DNA of 64,000 nucleotides from Rhabdornis inornatus (GCA_013397075.1 VWZS01004498.1:283891-347890), one strand, 5' to 3'; shown: positions 39,601 through 52,960, numbered from the stretch's first letter. Made by a program: numbers and translations. The notes: generated by a model from the letters alone, not told the origin.

Positions 39601-42175
39601 TCACTGAGGTTGACATTGAGAAACTCTGAACAAGAGATTGACAAAAAAGGCTCAGTGCCTGTTGCCTTGAAGAATTTGTACCAAGATGTGGACATTACTG
39701 CCAGTTTGGTCTTTTGTGTATAAAAAAATATTAAAGCTACCACTTGCTTATGGACTGTGTCTGTCTAAACTGGAATTCCTCTAAATGTGGAATTAGAAAT
39801 TTAAACTCAAAATCTATGTCTTTAATGGAATACATAGCTAGTGTTCATTCATTCCATGAGAAGAGTCAAGCAACCCAGTGAAGAGGAGAGAAGGCTAAAT
39901 TGTTGCCTCTAGTGGGGAATCAGCTCAGTAAGAGGGCTTCTTACCCAAGCAAGCAACCACCTACCTGTGCCAGACACAGATCTCTTGTCATCAAGTTGCC
40001 TGAATGAACTGCAGAATGGCTGCTGGCACAGGAAGGAGGAGACTTGAAGAAAATTTTGGCACAACATTGAAGAGTCCATGGGTTAAAGCTTTCAGTGGGC
40101 TGAGAAGAGGGCGAAGGTGACATTACAGGGTCAGTTTTACAGGTGTGGCAATACACTGAATTAATTGGGTTTGGATGAATAAAAAAATTTTTTTTTTTGT
40201 GAAAAGAAATGGGAAGATGTGAAGAAATGAAGCTGCTGGAGAAAACAGAAAAGTATGACTAATACATAAGCTGTTTTTTGTTGTTACTACTTCACCTTAC
40301 ACTTGCCTTTTCAGAAAAGCTTAATTCTTCCTTAAGACCAAAACCAGCTGTTTAATTTGCTTTTTATTTTTGTGCTCTAAATGCAAGATCTTCGTAGTCA
40401 TGTGGCTTTTCTCCTGACTTAACAGTGTGGGGATTTTTGTTGCTTTTTAAAGCCATGGACACCAGATGCGGGAGGATGTGAGAATATATGATTTACATGG
40501 TAATGGAGACTTTTACTCTTGATACAAGGAAGAAAGTTAAACTTTTAGCTGAATGAATGCTACGTATCTGTTGAGAAGGCTGAGGCAAGTAGACTTTTGT
40601 CAATCTGTGTGGTAACATCTTCCTACTTCTAACCTTTTTATTCAGTATTTTCCTCGTAAATTAGAACAGAGCTGTTAAACTGTTTTCTAGTATTTGCTCA
40701 TCTGAACAGCCTCTATCTCATTCTGTCACATGTGCAAATAAGGATTTATAGAAGACAAGGGCTGTGGTATCTCTTCTGTGATTGCCTGGCATTGGTATAG
40801 ATTAGTGTTGAGTGTTTCCAACTAACAGAGCAGCCTGTTCTCCCATCATGGCCAGCATCAGGTTTGAATATAGTGCTGAGGTAATTTTGCTTGTACCCAG
40901 GGAGTTCACCGATCAGTTTTGGAGAGAAACAGTTAATGTTTCCTATATTTTTCAGTACAAGAAGTGTCTTAGATTTTTTTTTGCTGTGTAAGAAATCAGT
41001 TGATTTTAATTTTATTAATGTTCAAATAACATTATTTTCATGGTTGATTTCTCATTCGTATCTTTAATGTTACAGCTTAGGCATGCAAATACTCTGAAAA
41101 TTGTTCCAGGAAGAAGTAATAAACTCTTTTCAACTGTTAATATTTTTGTTTTTAAAACATGTATTGATTTTTTGGGGGGAGCAGGATTTTTTTTTAAGTG
41201 ATGCTGCTTATCTGATAATTTCAATCCTAGTTGAATTATGTTGCCAGATTGTCATCAGAAGGGCATGAAGTCAGCACACATGTGTCAGTAATATCGGGTT
41301 GTTTTAACCTTATGTTTCCAGTTGGCAATTTGAAATTATGGCTTCAACTGCACTTTAAATATGTGATAATAGCATGTGTTTCTAATAAGGGCCAGCACCA
41401 TTTTGTTCAGATACTGTGAATGGTTGTCACTCATATATGACAAATGCACCTTCATCTGCTTCTTTGATGGCCCCCTAAAAACCATACCCTCAAATCAGGC
41501 CGATGAAATTAGCTGCTGTGTAAATTGTGTGTCTGAGTGGTTCATTATCTAATCACCGTCAGAACCACAGTGATAAAGTAGATTGAAACAGGGACGAGGT
41601 CTGCCAGATGATTTCAGGCCTTTTTTTCTAAGCCCTGTTTCCCTTGGAAACACTGAGTCGTTCGGAACTTCAGAATTCTTTGTCTAGAACTTCTTCATTT
41701 CTTAATGCGTTAAGATTGGGTAGCCAGTGAAGTCTGCCAAGGTGGTTTGCAAGGTTTTCTTTCCATGATTCTTGCGATCATTACTGTGTGTATTAAGATG
41801 TTCTGCCATGTTAACATTTAGCTACTGTATTTGCTGCTTCTAGTTTAGATATTATTAAACACAGCAGCTATTTTCAGGAAACTGCTCTAGCCTGTTCTTT
41901 TGTAGGAGGAACTCTTAAATGCTTCAAGTTCTGTCCTGAATGGCAGAGTGCTATGCTCTGTGTATACAGAGAGGCAGCTTTGGATTCTGGAGCTGGTATG
42001 TGAATTAACGTACTAAACAAGTATGATGCAAAACATTGTACAGGATACTTGTACATGGACGGGACGACCACGTGACTTTTCAGTTTCAAAATTTTTAACT
42101 CATTATAGTATGTTCTAAATATATATTCCGTGTCTTTTTAGCTTAATAGGTAATTTAAGTGTTCTTTTGTTTTAG

Positions 42176-42351
42176 GAGCATTTGAAGATGATGATATCAC
42201 TCATGTTGAAGGAAGTGTAGATCCTGTTCGTGACATCGAAATCATACATGAAGAACTTAGACTTAAGGATGAGGAGCTGATCATGCAGAGCATAGATAAG
42301 CTTGAAAAAGTAGCTGTAAGAGGAGGAGACAAGAAATTAAAACCTGAGTAT
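42176..42351 (+). CDS. OLA1: OLA1 exon: linker/coiled-coil region (residues 125-183)
   Basis: This 176-base exon has acceptor gttcttttgttttag and the consensus donor gtaagt (42352). The first two bases, ga, complete Arg125 (c from the previous exon), then AFEDDDITHV begins at Ala126. An alternative acceptor three bases downstream (AG of gag) exists, but using it breaks the reading frame with the previous exon's single trailing base, so 42176 is chosen. The rest runs through EIIHEELRLK and KLEKVAVRGG to KLKPEY (Tyr183). In OLA1 structures this part leads from the ATPase fold into the helical coiled-coil domain inserted in it. Glu168, reported in the literature as changed in a cancer-associated variant, is present. 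Residues 159-163 (LIMQS) differ from human. The exon ends in phase 0. Confidence 0.98.
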
Positions 42352-45300
42352 GTAAGTACCTGACCTATAAAAGTAAATCATAAAGTCCTCTCAGCATTGA
42401 ATTGAAATATTTGTATTGTTGAGCTTTCTTATTGGTCCCACATGTGTAATACAAAATACTACTGCTATTTTTATATGTATTTTAAAGTAATCATGAAGAA
42501 TTGAAAAAATATTAGAATAACTGGCTGTGCTGTCAGTGTAAGAGTTCATAGATGTAGCTAATTGTAACTTTTGAAATTTAATTGTTATTTTCTTGCTGAC
42601 ACAGCTTTTTATGAGAATTGCCAATCCTTTGTTAAACTTGCATCAGTGTCTAGTTTGTAATTCAAAGTTACTTCTGACTTATTCCTGCTGTTAAGTTCTA
42701 CAATGATGTTGATATTAGTATTCTTGTAACCAGCAAGTGAATATATTTTTTTGGTGTGATTGCACCTTGTGTCTTTTAGTGCATGTTAAATAAAGACTGC
42801 TAGTTGAAATGAATTTTAGAATGTTGTTGTGGAAAGCTGCTTAAATGAGCTCAATTATCACAGGCTGGTAGTGGTGTTTCTTTGTAAATTAGTAATGTAT
42901 AATAATCAACTTCAAAGTATATATTTTGCAAATTGTTGTTTTACTGCCACTTTTGAGTCCCCTGCACTTTACCAGTGGTCTAGTTACTCATTTTTCTTTG
43001 TCATTAATATTCTGTAAATATTTCAGGTGGTATATAAAATGCATTCTCTAATTATTACAGCAGTTTATCAGTGTGGAAATAGATTATTTATGTCTAGCAA
43101 GTGAAAGTTTTTAAAAAATACTGTTTACTCAGATGGATTTTTCCATAGTAAGTAGTAAAACATTGTTATATGGGTACTGCTAGGTTAATTTATCAGTACT
43201 GAAGTGCAGTGAAATTTGTTGTCCCTACCTAATGTTTGGAAATGAATAGGAACTGAAAGTGAGCATCCCTCTCCAAAATATTCAGGTCCATGATGCAGTG
43301 TTAAAAAGCACTTACCTGGTAGCATCTGCTGGTGAAGAACTAGTCTTTATCTGGCGTGAGAAGTATTTTATTTCTTGATTCATCTAGGCCAGAAAAAATA
43401 GCTATTGTTGGATGATTTAAAGGCTTTCATATAAGCCCAGAGAGAGAGAGAATCTTCATTTAAGAACCTTCATTTAAGGTCTTATCTGTCGTGTGAACCC
43501 AGCCCTGGGTACATGTGGGCAGTGATTTTTATCTTTTACAAAAGGTTTCACACGCTTAGAGGAACAGTGCAGTTTATGCCTACGATTTCAAATAGCATCC
43601 ACACGGTATTTCACCTTTTAATTCATGTTAAAGAAAGGGGCAAGCAAAAATCCTGTCCACAGTGAATTCAAAGTTCATCCTAAAGCTAAATTTTGCATTG
43701 GTATGATATGGTGAAAATGAGGAGTGCTGTGATGCTGTTCTGCCCCAGCCTTGAGCTCCTCTCACTTTGTTGTGTGGCTGTCTTTGGAAACAGCTTTGCT
43801 CAGCTCCTTGTGATGGAACATTCCTGTCTCGTTTTTGAGTGTACCTCTCTGGATGCTTTGAGGATTTTTATATCACAATCTATGTTCTTCCTGTGCGAAG
43901 GAAGAAGTTGGCACTTTTGTGATTGCAAAGAATCATAACTGAAGTGTATTTTAAATAGAATTTGTAGTAGTGAACTTAATGGGTGGTAGGTACAGTTATG
44001 CTTGTATGACAAGAGTTGCTCTTAGTCGTTTTTTTAACTACAGGAAGTTGATATGTCAGATTATTCTCAAATTAAGGGAGACACTAAATAAAAACCTAAA
44101 ATCTAGAAATGCAATTTAAATTAATTAGAGAAAATTTTTGAATCTTTATTATTAATCTGTCTTTACCCGTCAGCTTCAGTTTCTCATCCATTTCTTTGCC
44201 TCTTCTTTCAGTCTCCTTACTATTACTTCATCTGTAGTTCACCTGTCAAAATACCTTTGTCACTTTGCATTTGTAACGTACACTTCCTGTCATTTGTTAT
44301 GTTTTCTTAATCCTGTTTTTATGAACACATCCACACAAAACATCATGTTATTGAAGTCATGTTGCTCTGCCAGTTCTGTTCCCAATAATAGCTGTTACAC
44401 ATGACCAGTCTCAGCTGAGTTTGTCAACAACAATAGAGGTTTCAAAGGCGTGAAATTCCTTTGTTTTGTGGGAAGGGGTGGCTGAACAGAGTGGGGAGGC
44501 ACAAATTAATGCTTCCATTGAGACAAAGGCTGCACACAGGAGCTATAGTCACTAGGGAATCTCTTCAAGGAAGTGTTGTGGGGCATAATGCCTGTGAATC
44601 TTGCTGATCTTGGACCTTCTTGCTTGTCTTCCCTGTGACTTGTATGCTTAAATTGTAATGTGTATAAACTAGACTTCATAAAATGGACTTTTTTAATGGT
44701 GAATGCCTGTGAAAGCTCTTTTCTTCTCCTGGTAAATCAGTCCTTAGGTCCAGGTGTGCAGCTTCTAGAAACAGGTTTGTGTAGCTCTAAGACTATAACA
44801 ACAGCTCTTGGGCATTTCCAGCTGCTGTGGTGCTTTAGGTGTTCATCCACTGGGTTGTGAGGCACTCCTGTACAGTTTGCCTTGCCTCTTTTCCTTTCAT
44901 GTTTTGTGTTGCAGAGAAGGCCTGTGATTGCATTCTATATAATATACTTTAGTACAGTATATTCAGTATACAGCATTGACTATACAGTAAATGACTCACA
45001 GGTCTGGGAGGGAAACCATGTGGGATTGCTGAAAATAGCAGTTAAAGATTAGGATTGGCCTCCTTCCTAAAGTGGTAGCCAAATGTTAGGGGTATATTTT
45101 GGCTGTTTGATCAGTCTGCGCTTCCCAAATCCATTGCATTCTGCATTTAGCTTTTCTGTCACAGAGTTCCCTGTCCAGCACAATTAGTAATGTTTCCATG
45201 CAGCTTTCAGCTACTGTTCAAGGCTTGCTCTTTCCAGGGCAAAAGAAAAAAAAATAATGAAGATACGGTATGGCCTGAAATTAATACTTTTTTCCAATCA

Positions 45301-46896
45301 TGTTGTCTTCAAAAAAAGAGAGGATTGGACAGGACTGGGAGAGAACATCTCAGGATTTGCCTTTTAAAATTATTTGCCAGTATAATACATAGCCATTGCT
45401 CTGTTCTTAGCAATATTCTTCTGTAGCGGAGATGTGGAACAAACAGCTCTTGTCTGTGCACCGAGTGTTCCCAATCATTTTTCCTTTCAGGAAAACCAGA
45501 AGGTTATGAAGGAAAGAGCTTGGTATTCATAGATTGCTTTGGTTTTGTTTTGAAGCACGATGTTAAAATTTTAGTGTCTCTCTTTTGTATTGTTTTCTTT
45601 CCCCATTCCTTTTGAATTCAAGGTGAAGATGCTTGAGAATGTCTCAAGAATTTCAACTTGGTTGAGAGTTATAGAAATCATTTGTCTTGTTTTATAAATA
45701 TAAATTATCTGCTTTAGAAGATTTGCTTTATCAGTAAGTGACCACAATTGTAACTTGGTAGTCTGAAATCTCCATTAGGTTTAGGAAGAGAAAAATAAAA
45801 AATTGACAGTGTATATCCAGTCAACAGTACTTATATCTGAGATTTGTACTCGATTTCCTCTCTTCTGGTATGGTGTTGTAACTTGTTGATTATAATTTTT
45901 CCTCTGTCTAAGCCCACATTGCCTACAGGTTGTAAATTCACCTTTGTGCAGTGACCTGGCTTGGCAGTTGAGTAGCATTAACTGTTTGTCCTGTCTCTCA
46001 GAGAATTGATTTCTCAATCCCCTGTCAGCAGAAATAAAATAGCTGACTGTTGTTAAAGAGCTATCAATGAAATAATTTGCAAGTTCTACTTAAAAATCGG
46101 TGGCACAATATGGTCCAAGATCACCAACATGTAAGGTTGTCATAAGCTTGGAATAGCTTCCTTTACGTATGTATTTTCTGTTTTGCAAGTATTTCCACTG
46201 CCTTCTCAGAAATGACTGTTACTAAGGGTACTAGTCTTTCAGACTTGATATGCCTTTAAATATTATTTTGGCTATAACCTTCTAAAGAGATACAGTAGAA
46301 GAAAAATACTCCTGTTATTTGCATGTATTAAAACAGTGCAAATATAATTTCAGAAAGCAATCAGAGTACTTTTGATTTTGTGTTTTAAATCTGTCTAGCA
46401 CTGATATGTGCAGAGACATGAGATAGATACTGAGTTAAACTTTATTATTAGCTTATTATTCATCTATCGTTTTGGATAGCAGAGGATTTCAAAGTAAAAT
46501 TAAAAAATATATGACTTTATAAATCAGAAGGTACAAATGATAAAATTAATTTTTAAAAATATTTTTAATTGGTGGGATTTTTCAATTCTGGAGACAAGTC
46601 TTTAAGTTAATACCATCTAATACAGTTAAGTGAACATTATTGCAGAATTCTCTTTCAATGTCCTTCCAGCCTGATTCTAGTCCTTAGAAATTGATAGCTC
46701 TGCAACAGATAGCTATTCGTTCAGCCCTTTGTTGGTGCCCAAAATCTTGAATCCCAGCACACAAGAATTCTTATGGTAACAGTATTGAGATCTACGTATC
46801 TGACTACAAGGGTATTGTTTATAGTTGAGTTGATGCAGATTATTGATGTTAGTGATATGAAGACACAATCATTGGTCAGAATCAATGTGCGCAGTG

Positions 46897-46986
46897 TTTG
46901 AACTTCCAATTTTCAGTTGAAAGGTGGCTACTACAGTAGGTCAGGATGAGTGTTCACTGGATTTGAACTTCCAGTGTTCAGTTGAA
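46897..46986. repeat. 25-base direct repeat, 65-base period
   Basis: The segment starting tttgaacttccaattttcag (46897-46921) recurs as tttgaacttccagtgttcag (46962-46986), with 23 of 25 bases identical. The intervening 40 bases are not clearly repeated. It may be the remains of a 65-base tandem duplication. Confidence 0.85.
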
Positions 46987-48271
46987 TGGGATGCTTTCAC
47001 AAGTCTCCATTGTAAAGTCTGTAATTTTAAAAATAAGATTAGTTTATCAAACCAAACATGTTTTGTAACAGGAAAAGCAATTGCAGTTACGAAAAGAGCA
47101 GTTAGAGACTCCTTTTTAGTGTAATGGTACCAGAACCGTCTATTGCATATTCAACTTAAAGGCATCAAGCTTTGTTTTGTTACTGTGCTGGGCAGTGACC
47201 TAATAATGAATACTTATGCTCTGCCTATGGTCGTTGTATTTGTCAACATACATGTACTATATAAAGCAAAATCTTCCTAATGGTGGTTTAAGTAGCTTTA
47301 ATCCCTTCCATTCTCCTCCTTTACATTTCATGTGTTGGTCATGTCCTGAGAATATAGTAACTGTTTGAAAGATGTTCTTTTGTTCATCATTTATTGTTAA
47401 AATCACGGATGTGGTGTGGGAGAGAGACTTCACATACAGCAAAGAGCTGGTAGATTCACTTTCCTCTTATTACCAATATATACTGGATGAAAATCTTTCC
47501 TTCCTGCAATATTCTGATGAATGGGATGGTGCCAAGCAGAATTTGCTGACCTCTTGCTGCAAGCACTTGCCAGAGTTCTCACGGATGGATGAACTCTTAT
47601 TTCCTCTAACTGATGATGTCAGTTGGGAATGTTCACCTTTCTTTCATTCCGCATTGAAGATAAATACAGCAGTGAATTGTATACATTTTTTTTGCCAGTT
47701 TCTTTGGTCTCCTTATGTAAGAAGAGTTTGAGAGGCCAGTTTTTTCCACAGGAGAGGGAAAGAAAGGAGCAGTGTACACATACACTGTTGACATATTCTC
47801 TGCTGATGGCTTTTACAATTGCTAACTTAAATCATAGGGAATCAAGAAAATATTTATGTTCTTAATGCATGTAATTATGCCTAAAATCTTGAGTGGACCA
47901 TTTACTCTGCTTAATGTGGTATTTAGAGGAAATTAAAGTTCATTCTGGAGAACATTTTGAATGTAGCATGGCAGATGTTTGTGAATTGATTGGTAGTAAA
48001 ACCTGGCTCAAAACTACATAATGTGTAAACACACGTTTGGGTTTTTTTGGTATTATCAGTAGACAAAGAGAAGTCAGTGCTTAAATACTTCCTGTCAAGG
48101 CTGATCTTTCCTGTGTAGATTTGAAAAGTAGCTTAAAGCAATTAATTTTGTAAATCATGCCTGTCTGCCTGTATCTAGATCCAAGCCATTTTAAATTGTA
48201 TGTGCATATGCCAAAATAACACTATATAAAAATAGCTGTATTCTGAAAAAGACACCTTTTTAATTTGGCTT

Positions 48272-48309
48272 AAATCTACAACACATGCACAAATCTACAA
48301 CAAGTGCAT
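48272..48309. repeat. imperfect 19-base tandem pair
   Basis: AAATCTACAACA starts at 48272 and again at 48291. Each copy continues for seven bases with partial similarity (catgcac against agtgcat). Confidence 0.8.
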
Positions 48310-51109
48310 TCACACATGGATTTATGTGGAAATTTTTGTGGATTGGCTAATAAGAAAAATTTAGTGAAACTGCAAAAGATATTTCATTTTACTTTTCAGT
48401 GCAATTTCCCTATTCTCAATTTCTGAACTGCTGGGAATAATGGCTTGTAGATAGACTGCTTTCTGTAGTCTTGCTTGCTTTTTTCTTTGAGAAGCGACAA
48501 GTGACTGAGTTGTTTAATGTATAATGCTGTAAAGTCCACAAGGATGACCCACACAGGAGAATTGGGGTTTATTGACATGAATTATGTTGCTTGGAATGCC
48601 TGTAGGATGTTTTAGGTGAAAGTGCTTGTTGTGGTTCATAAACATTATTGCCATCTAGCTCTAAGTAAATCTTAGATAATGTACAGCTTGTACTGGCTCT
48701 GTGAGAAGGTATTAAATAAAAGAAAGGACAATACACTTGTCCTAAATCCATTACTTGTCCCATTGTATTTTATTAAAGTCAGTGAGCAAGGGAATTGTAA
48801 GAGATTAGACATTGTTTTGTACCTCAGAGGGGCTTGTTGTCACTTGATGCAGTACCTGGCTTGTTGTCTTTCCTGCACCCAGCTGCCACAGCTTGTTTAA
48901 GCACTTACCACAATGAAAAAACATGATCTAGCCTTTTCTTTAAACTGCAAAATTGGTCTTAATTGTCCTTTAAAATACCATCGTTTTTAAACAATGTTTT
49001 TAGAATAAATTCTTACTACATCACTTCAGCCTCAGTCTTCTAAATCACCAGAAAACGTCCAGGAAGAGCAGAGAGCTGAGGCTATGCTCAATAGAAGTGA
49101 AAAGATTTCCAAAGAAAGCTGTGGATAGAAGGACTGCGGGCTTGGTGCACTGCATACACCTCGTGTTAACAAGGAAAATTGTGTGGACTCAATAAATTGC
49201 TCTTGGTGCAGCACAGTTAAACTACCTATGAGTACCTCAAATAGCATTGTTCTCTGTCTGTATCTGAAAAAGCATTTTGAAATCTTGAAGGCTGGATGGA
49301 ATAATTATTATCTGGTTTGATCCCTTGCATATCCCAACTAATTCTTACAGCTGTGGTTAAAATTAAATTTATCTCTTATGGGAAAAATTAACCTTTATTG
49401 AAATATTTTCTGGCTAGAGTTAAATTACTTCAACTTGTATAAGCTATGCCAGTAATTAATTATCTTTACTGTTTAGAAATAAGACACAGCTTTAGTCTGT
49501 ATTTGTCAAGCTTTAGCAATCATGCTAGTGTGAAAAACCCTATATATAGTGCAATAAGAATAAAAGTGTAGAACTTAAGAACACCAAGTCTTCATGCACA
49601 AGCACTTTCTCAAAACCTCTGTTTTTTCTCCAGTTTTTCATTATTTCAGCAGAGATAAGTGTAGAATTATTCCCGTTGGACATTAGGCTATTTATATTGC
49701 ATTAGTCTTCTAGTTACAGTACAGTTCATTTGCTTGTGACCCTCCAGGCTCCTCAGCCACTCTGGCAAGAGGGAAGTCCTCTGCTGGTAAATACTGTATC
49801 CACCCTCCCTTTGTCCCCTGCCCAGCACTGTATGAACTTCAGTGTTTCGTATTGAAAAGCATCGTTTGCTTTCACTAAAGCTGTGGGGCAGTTCTGGTCC
49901 CTACGTGGGTTCCCCTTGTTAGTAAGTGACTATCTCAGAATGTGTGTGTCATTAACATGGCCTTTATTGGCAGCCGAAAGATGGTAACCAGTGAAAGGCA
50001 AAGAGTTTGTTTGGGATGCCATCAGAAACACACATTGGGGTTTTTATTTACACTTGTATTCTGGGACCCAGGGGGTAGGTGGTATTGACTTCATTTAGTA
50101 TATGCAGTGATTTATTAAAGAAATACCTTCTGCCACTGATCCAGATTATTTAGGGAAAACCAGAATATGTTATTTATACACCATCACCTTCATTACATAT
50201 GCAATGGTGTTGGACTTTAGAATGAAATGAGAGGATCTAAGTAAGAGCTACAGATAATGTTTTAGGTATTCCTTGTAGCTTTTCCAAGCAACAGAGCAGT
50301 GTAAATGATAGAATTTTTAGACAATTGAAACAATTTAATAAGAAGTATTTAAGTGCTTTTGAAGCTTTTACAGGGGGATGGTAAGTTTTTACATATTGCA
50401 AGTTTTGAAGGGAATGAATAAGGTGCTGAAAAACATTCCATGCTTACCTTGGTGGGGGGGGAACCCTGCTGTACTCACAGTTAGTCTGTAGTAGTGGAGA
50501 CTTTTGCACTGCCTGCAGGCTTACAGGGAATTCGCTTGCACTTTGAAGTGTGAAGTGATAATCCTCACAACTGCTTATTTCTTTATTAAATTTGCGGAAG
50601 TTAATTACATGCCCTGGTAATTTACAACAAAAAAATCACAATTCTCTGATGCCAAGTAGGCAAGTGAGTTTTCCAAGCTTCAGTTTAGTCCTTCATGCTG
50701 TAAGAAGAATTTGGCATTGGCACACATTATTACTTTCATTCATCCAGAAAGTCTATTAATGTATGCACATTTTTCTACACAGCAGTGTCTCATGAGTAGG
50801 TCTTGGTAAATCTTCTCTATGCAATTTACATGTATTTCATTGTTTTATACTGCTGGACTTAATGTCCTGCTTACCATTTGTGGTTTGACTACTTCTGGTC
50901 TTTGGAAAATGAGAGCAGGATGTAATTAAGATCACTATATTTCATATGGCTAAATATACTGAGTATTTATGTGTGTTAAATATATTGCCATGCATATAGT
51001 CAGAAATTAACTGATTTTTAAAACAGTAATATTTGATATTTATTAGGTTTGCTGTATTTCGTATGCCTTGACAACTTTAAGCAAATTGGAATTTGGATCG
51101 ATTTTTAGT

Positions 51110-51400
51110 GGCTTTCTGAATGGCTCGTTATAATGTTGCTAGCTGGAAAACAAGAGTACCCCTCTCATCCTAGAAGGCAAACTGGGTCATTCTGCTGGTG
51201 GCAGATTGACCTCAAAGGGTACAATTGGTGCAGGCCAGATCTAATAAGACAAAGCAGATAATTCCTCTGTATTCTGTCATTAAGCATCTCAAAGTTAACT
51301 TGAGTAGTGATTAAATGTGTTTAAATTACTGGTAGAGTGATAAGGAAGATAAAAAGATGGCGTTATACTCTTTCACCAGTCCTAAATAGAAGCAAATAAT
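51110..51400. promoter_or_regulatory. candidate conserved non-coding element
   Basis: The stretch has a nuclear-receptor-like half-site, TGACCTCAAAGG, at about 51209-51220, followed by acaattgg, agataattcc and gtgattaaatg cores. Base composition is more even than in the surrounding intron. The call is weak and rests only on motif crowding. Confidence 0.2.
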
Positions 51401-52559
51401 TAAAAATGGTGCTATATGAGAAATAACCCAAAAATGCACTATTTGCATATTTGTTTAGAGTTTTGGGGCAGCTGAGTTAAAAAGAAATAAGTGGAAACAT
51501 GTGCCTTTCTTCACATTGTCATTTGTGTTTAACGATTTCTTGTTAAGGAATTAAGTCTCATTTCAGTGAACCACCACCAGCAGGGGAATCTAAGTTCAGC
51601 TGTCCCATTTTTAAGTTTCTGGCCTGTCTACCTTACATTCTGTATGGTGTGACTGCTGCCCATAAAGTCCATCAGAGAACTTCTTTGTGTCTCACTACTT
51701 CATCATCTTCATACAAAAGTGATGCATTTGCTTACAAGTTTCCATCCTTTTATCTAAAGAAAGTTTTTCAATACTTTGCTAACTTCCCTATAAAACCAAA
51801 ACAAAATGGCAAGGTTGTCAGTTCTCCCCAGCATACTGAGCTGTAGACCAGCCTTACCTGTGGAAATTGTCCATGCAGTCACTGCTTTAGAACAGCAGTT
51901 GCAAACAGCACCAAGTCAGGTACACAAATGAGAACTTACTAAAATTAGGTCAGTGCCAAAATGGATTTAGACTGTGTGTCACTGTAAGAATGTGAAAGAG
52001 AGGTTTTGATTGGCAGCTCTGTGCTTAGATAGGCTTTAGAAAGGCCAAACTTTATTTCCTGTGTTGATGCTTGAAATTTTCTGGAGGTTCCGTATTATAT
52101 AGCTCCCCTTACAGTGTGATTACAAAGCGTCTTATTTCTGCTTAAGCAGAAACTCAAAAGTTTGGCTCTGGTGACTTCTGCTATAGTGTTTTTTTTCTGT
52201 CAATTTTTTATTGACTCCAATTTATATGTAACAATGCATTTCTATTGTGGGACAAACTGTAATGCTGAAAGCCATGTGGTAGGTGCCTACAGAACTAGTT
52301 CAAAACCCAAAATAGTGTGTAATCAGAATTCCTTCACTGCTGAACAGGAATCTTGGTGATTGTGTTGATTTTTATATATATCTATTTAAATAGAAGCTGA
52401 GGATAAAGATCTTAAGTGAAAAGTACTTACTGGTAGAATTGTTCCCCTTGTCTTGTTTATACTGAGTAATTAAAAAATAAAAAGCACATAGGGTTAAAGA
52501 TAAGATGGTACCACTGTTTTCTTCTTTATGTGTAATCTTGTTGCATGTCTCTACATAAG

Positions 52560-52960
52560 CTGTTCTGGCCACTCATCATAGTAACCAGCTGGGCCATTTC
52601 ACCTGCTGGAGCCATTAAAGAGGACTCTCTCCCCCTAGATTAATCCCCTCCGACATTAGTTTTTTGCTCTGACAACTGGAGCAGGCATTCAGAATTTGCA
52701 GGTGGCCAGTGTGACGCACATAATTGCCTACAATTTTAGGCAATGAATAAAAATGGTCTACATTACTTGTCAAAGGTTGTATATGCAGTGCCAAGTGAGA
52801 TCTATGGGAAGCCTTTTAGGGTTTAAAGAACAGTTAATAGCAAAGCTGCACAGTGCTTTTTTAATCATAATGCATTTGTAATATAGCACTTTGATCTTCT
52901 CCTTGTAGGAAATGGTGTTATATTAGCCACTTTTAAACATTTATGAGTGAAATTCAGTTA
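52560..52960. promoter_or_regulatory. candidate conserved non-coding element with OTX-like site and hairpin
   Basis: GATTAATCCC at 52638-52647 is a bicoid/OTX-class homeodomain site (TAATCC). A perfect 8-base inverted repeat lies at 52723-52744. About 130 bases on, taatcataatgcatttgtaat (near 52863) resembles a POU/homeodomain cluster, followed by ctttgatcttc, a TCF/LEF-like core. No coding potential or repeat signature is seen. Inference only. Confidence 0.3.
52723..52744. repeat. perfect inverted repeat, 8-base arms, 6-base loop
   Basis: ATTGCCTA (52723-52730) and TAGGCAAT (52737-52744) are exact reverse complements separated by caattt. This could form a small hairpin or bind a dimeric protein. 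Palindromes of this length occur by chance every few tens of kilobases when a short spacer is allowed. Confidence 0.9.

Larger units (their letters stand above)
9409..42175 (+). other. OLA1: OLA1 intron, 32,767 bases, largest in the window
   Basis: This is a phase 1 intron with donor gtatgt and acceptor gttcttttgttttag (ending 42175). I see no other gene in it. Items inside: a tRNA-derived relic on the minus strand (16269-16341), a 16-T run (16990-17005), one ambiguous base (17993), a possible CR1 3' tail (30088-30160), a short GT repeat (35832-35843), a TAAT-rich candidate non-coding element (36000-36660), GC-richer patches (12120-12340 and 22930-23330), a protein-like but broken stretch (14540-15160), and a pyrimidine-rich stretch (38270-38790). 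The remainder is AT-rich DNA with no structure I can name. Long frames in it (up to about 100 codons) have no recognisable protein similarity. Confidence 0.9.

Noticed and set aside
40184..40198. A-run next to T-run (aaaaaaattttttttttt) that could suggest a retro-insertion or hairpin
   Set aside because: Simple homopolymers in AT-rich DNA, with no adjacent element or duplication.
42179..42179. Alternative start of the third exon three bases downstream, using the AG inside gag
   Set aside because: It would remove two of the three bases needed to complete Arg125 and the first base of Ala126, and break agreement with OLA1. 42176 keeps the frame.
47372..47731. 119-codon open frame on the plus strand
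   Set aside because: Starts with a methionine but shows no known family, no splice or promoter context, and cysteine/phenylalanine-rich chance-like composition. An unspliced intronic frame is the simpler explanation.
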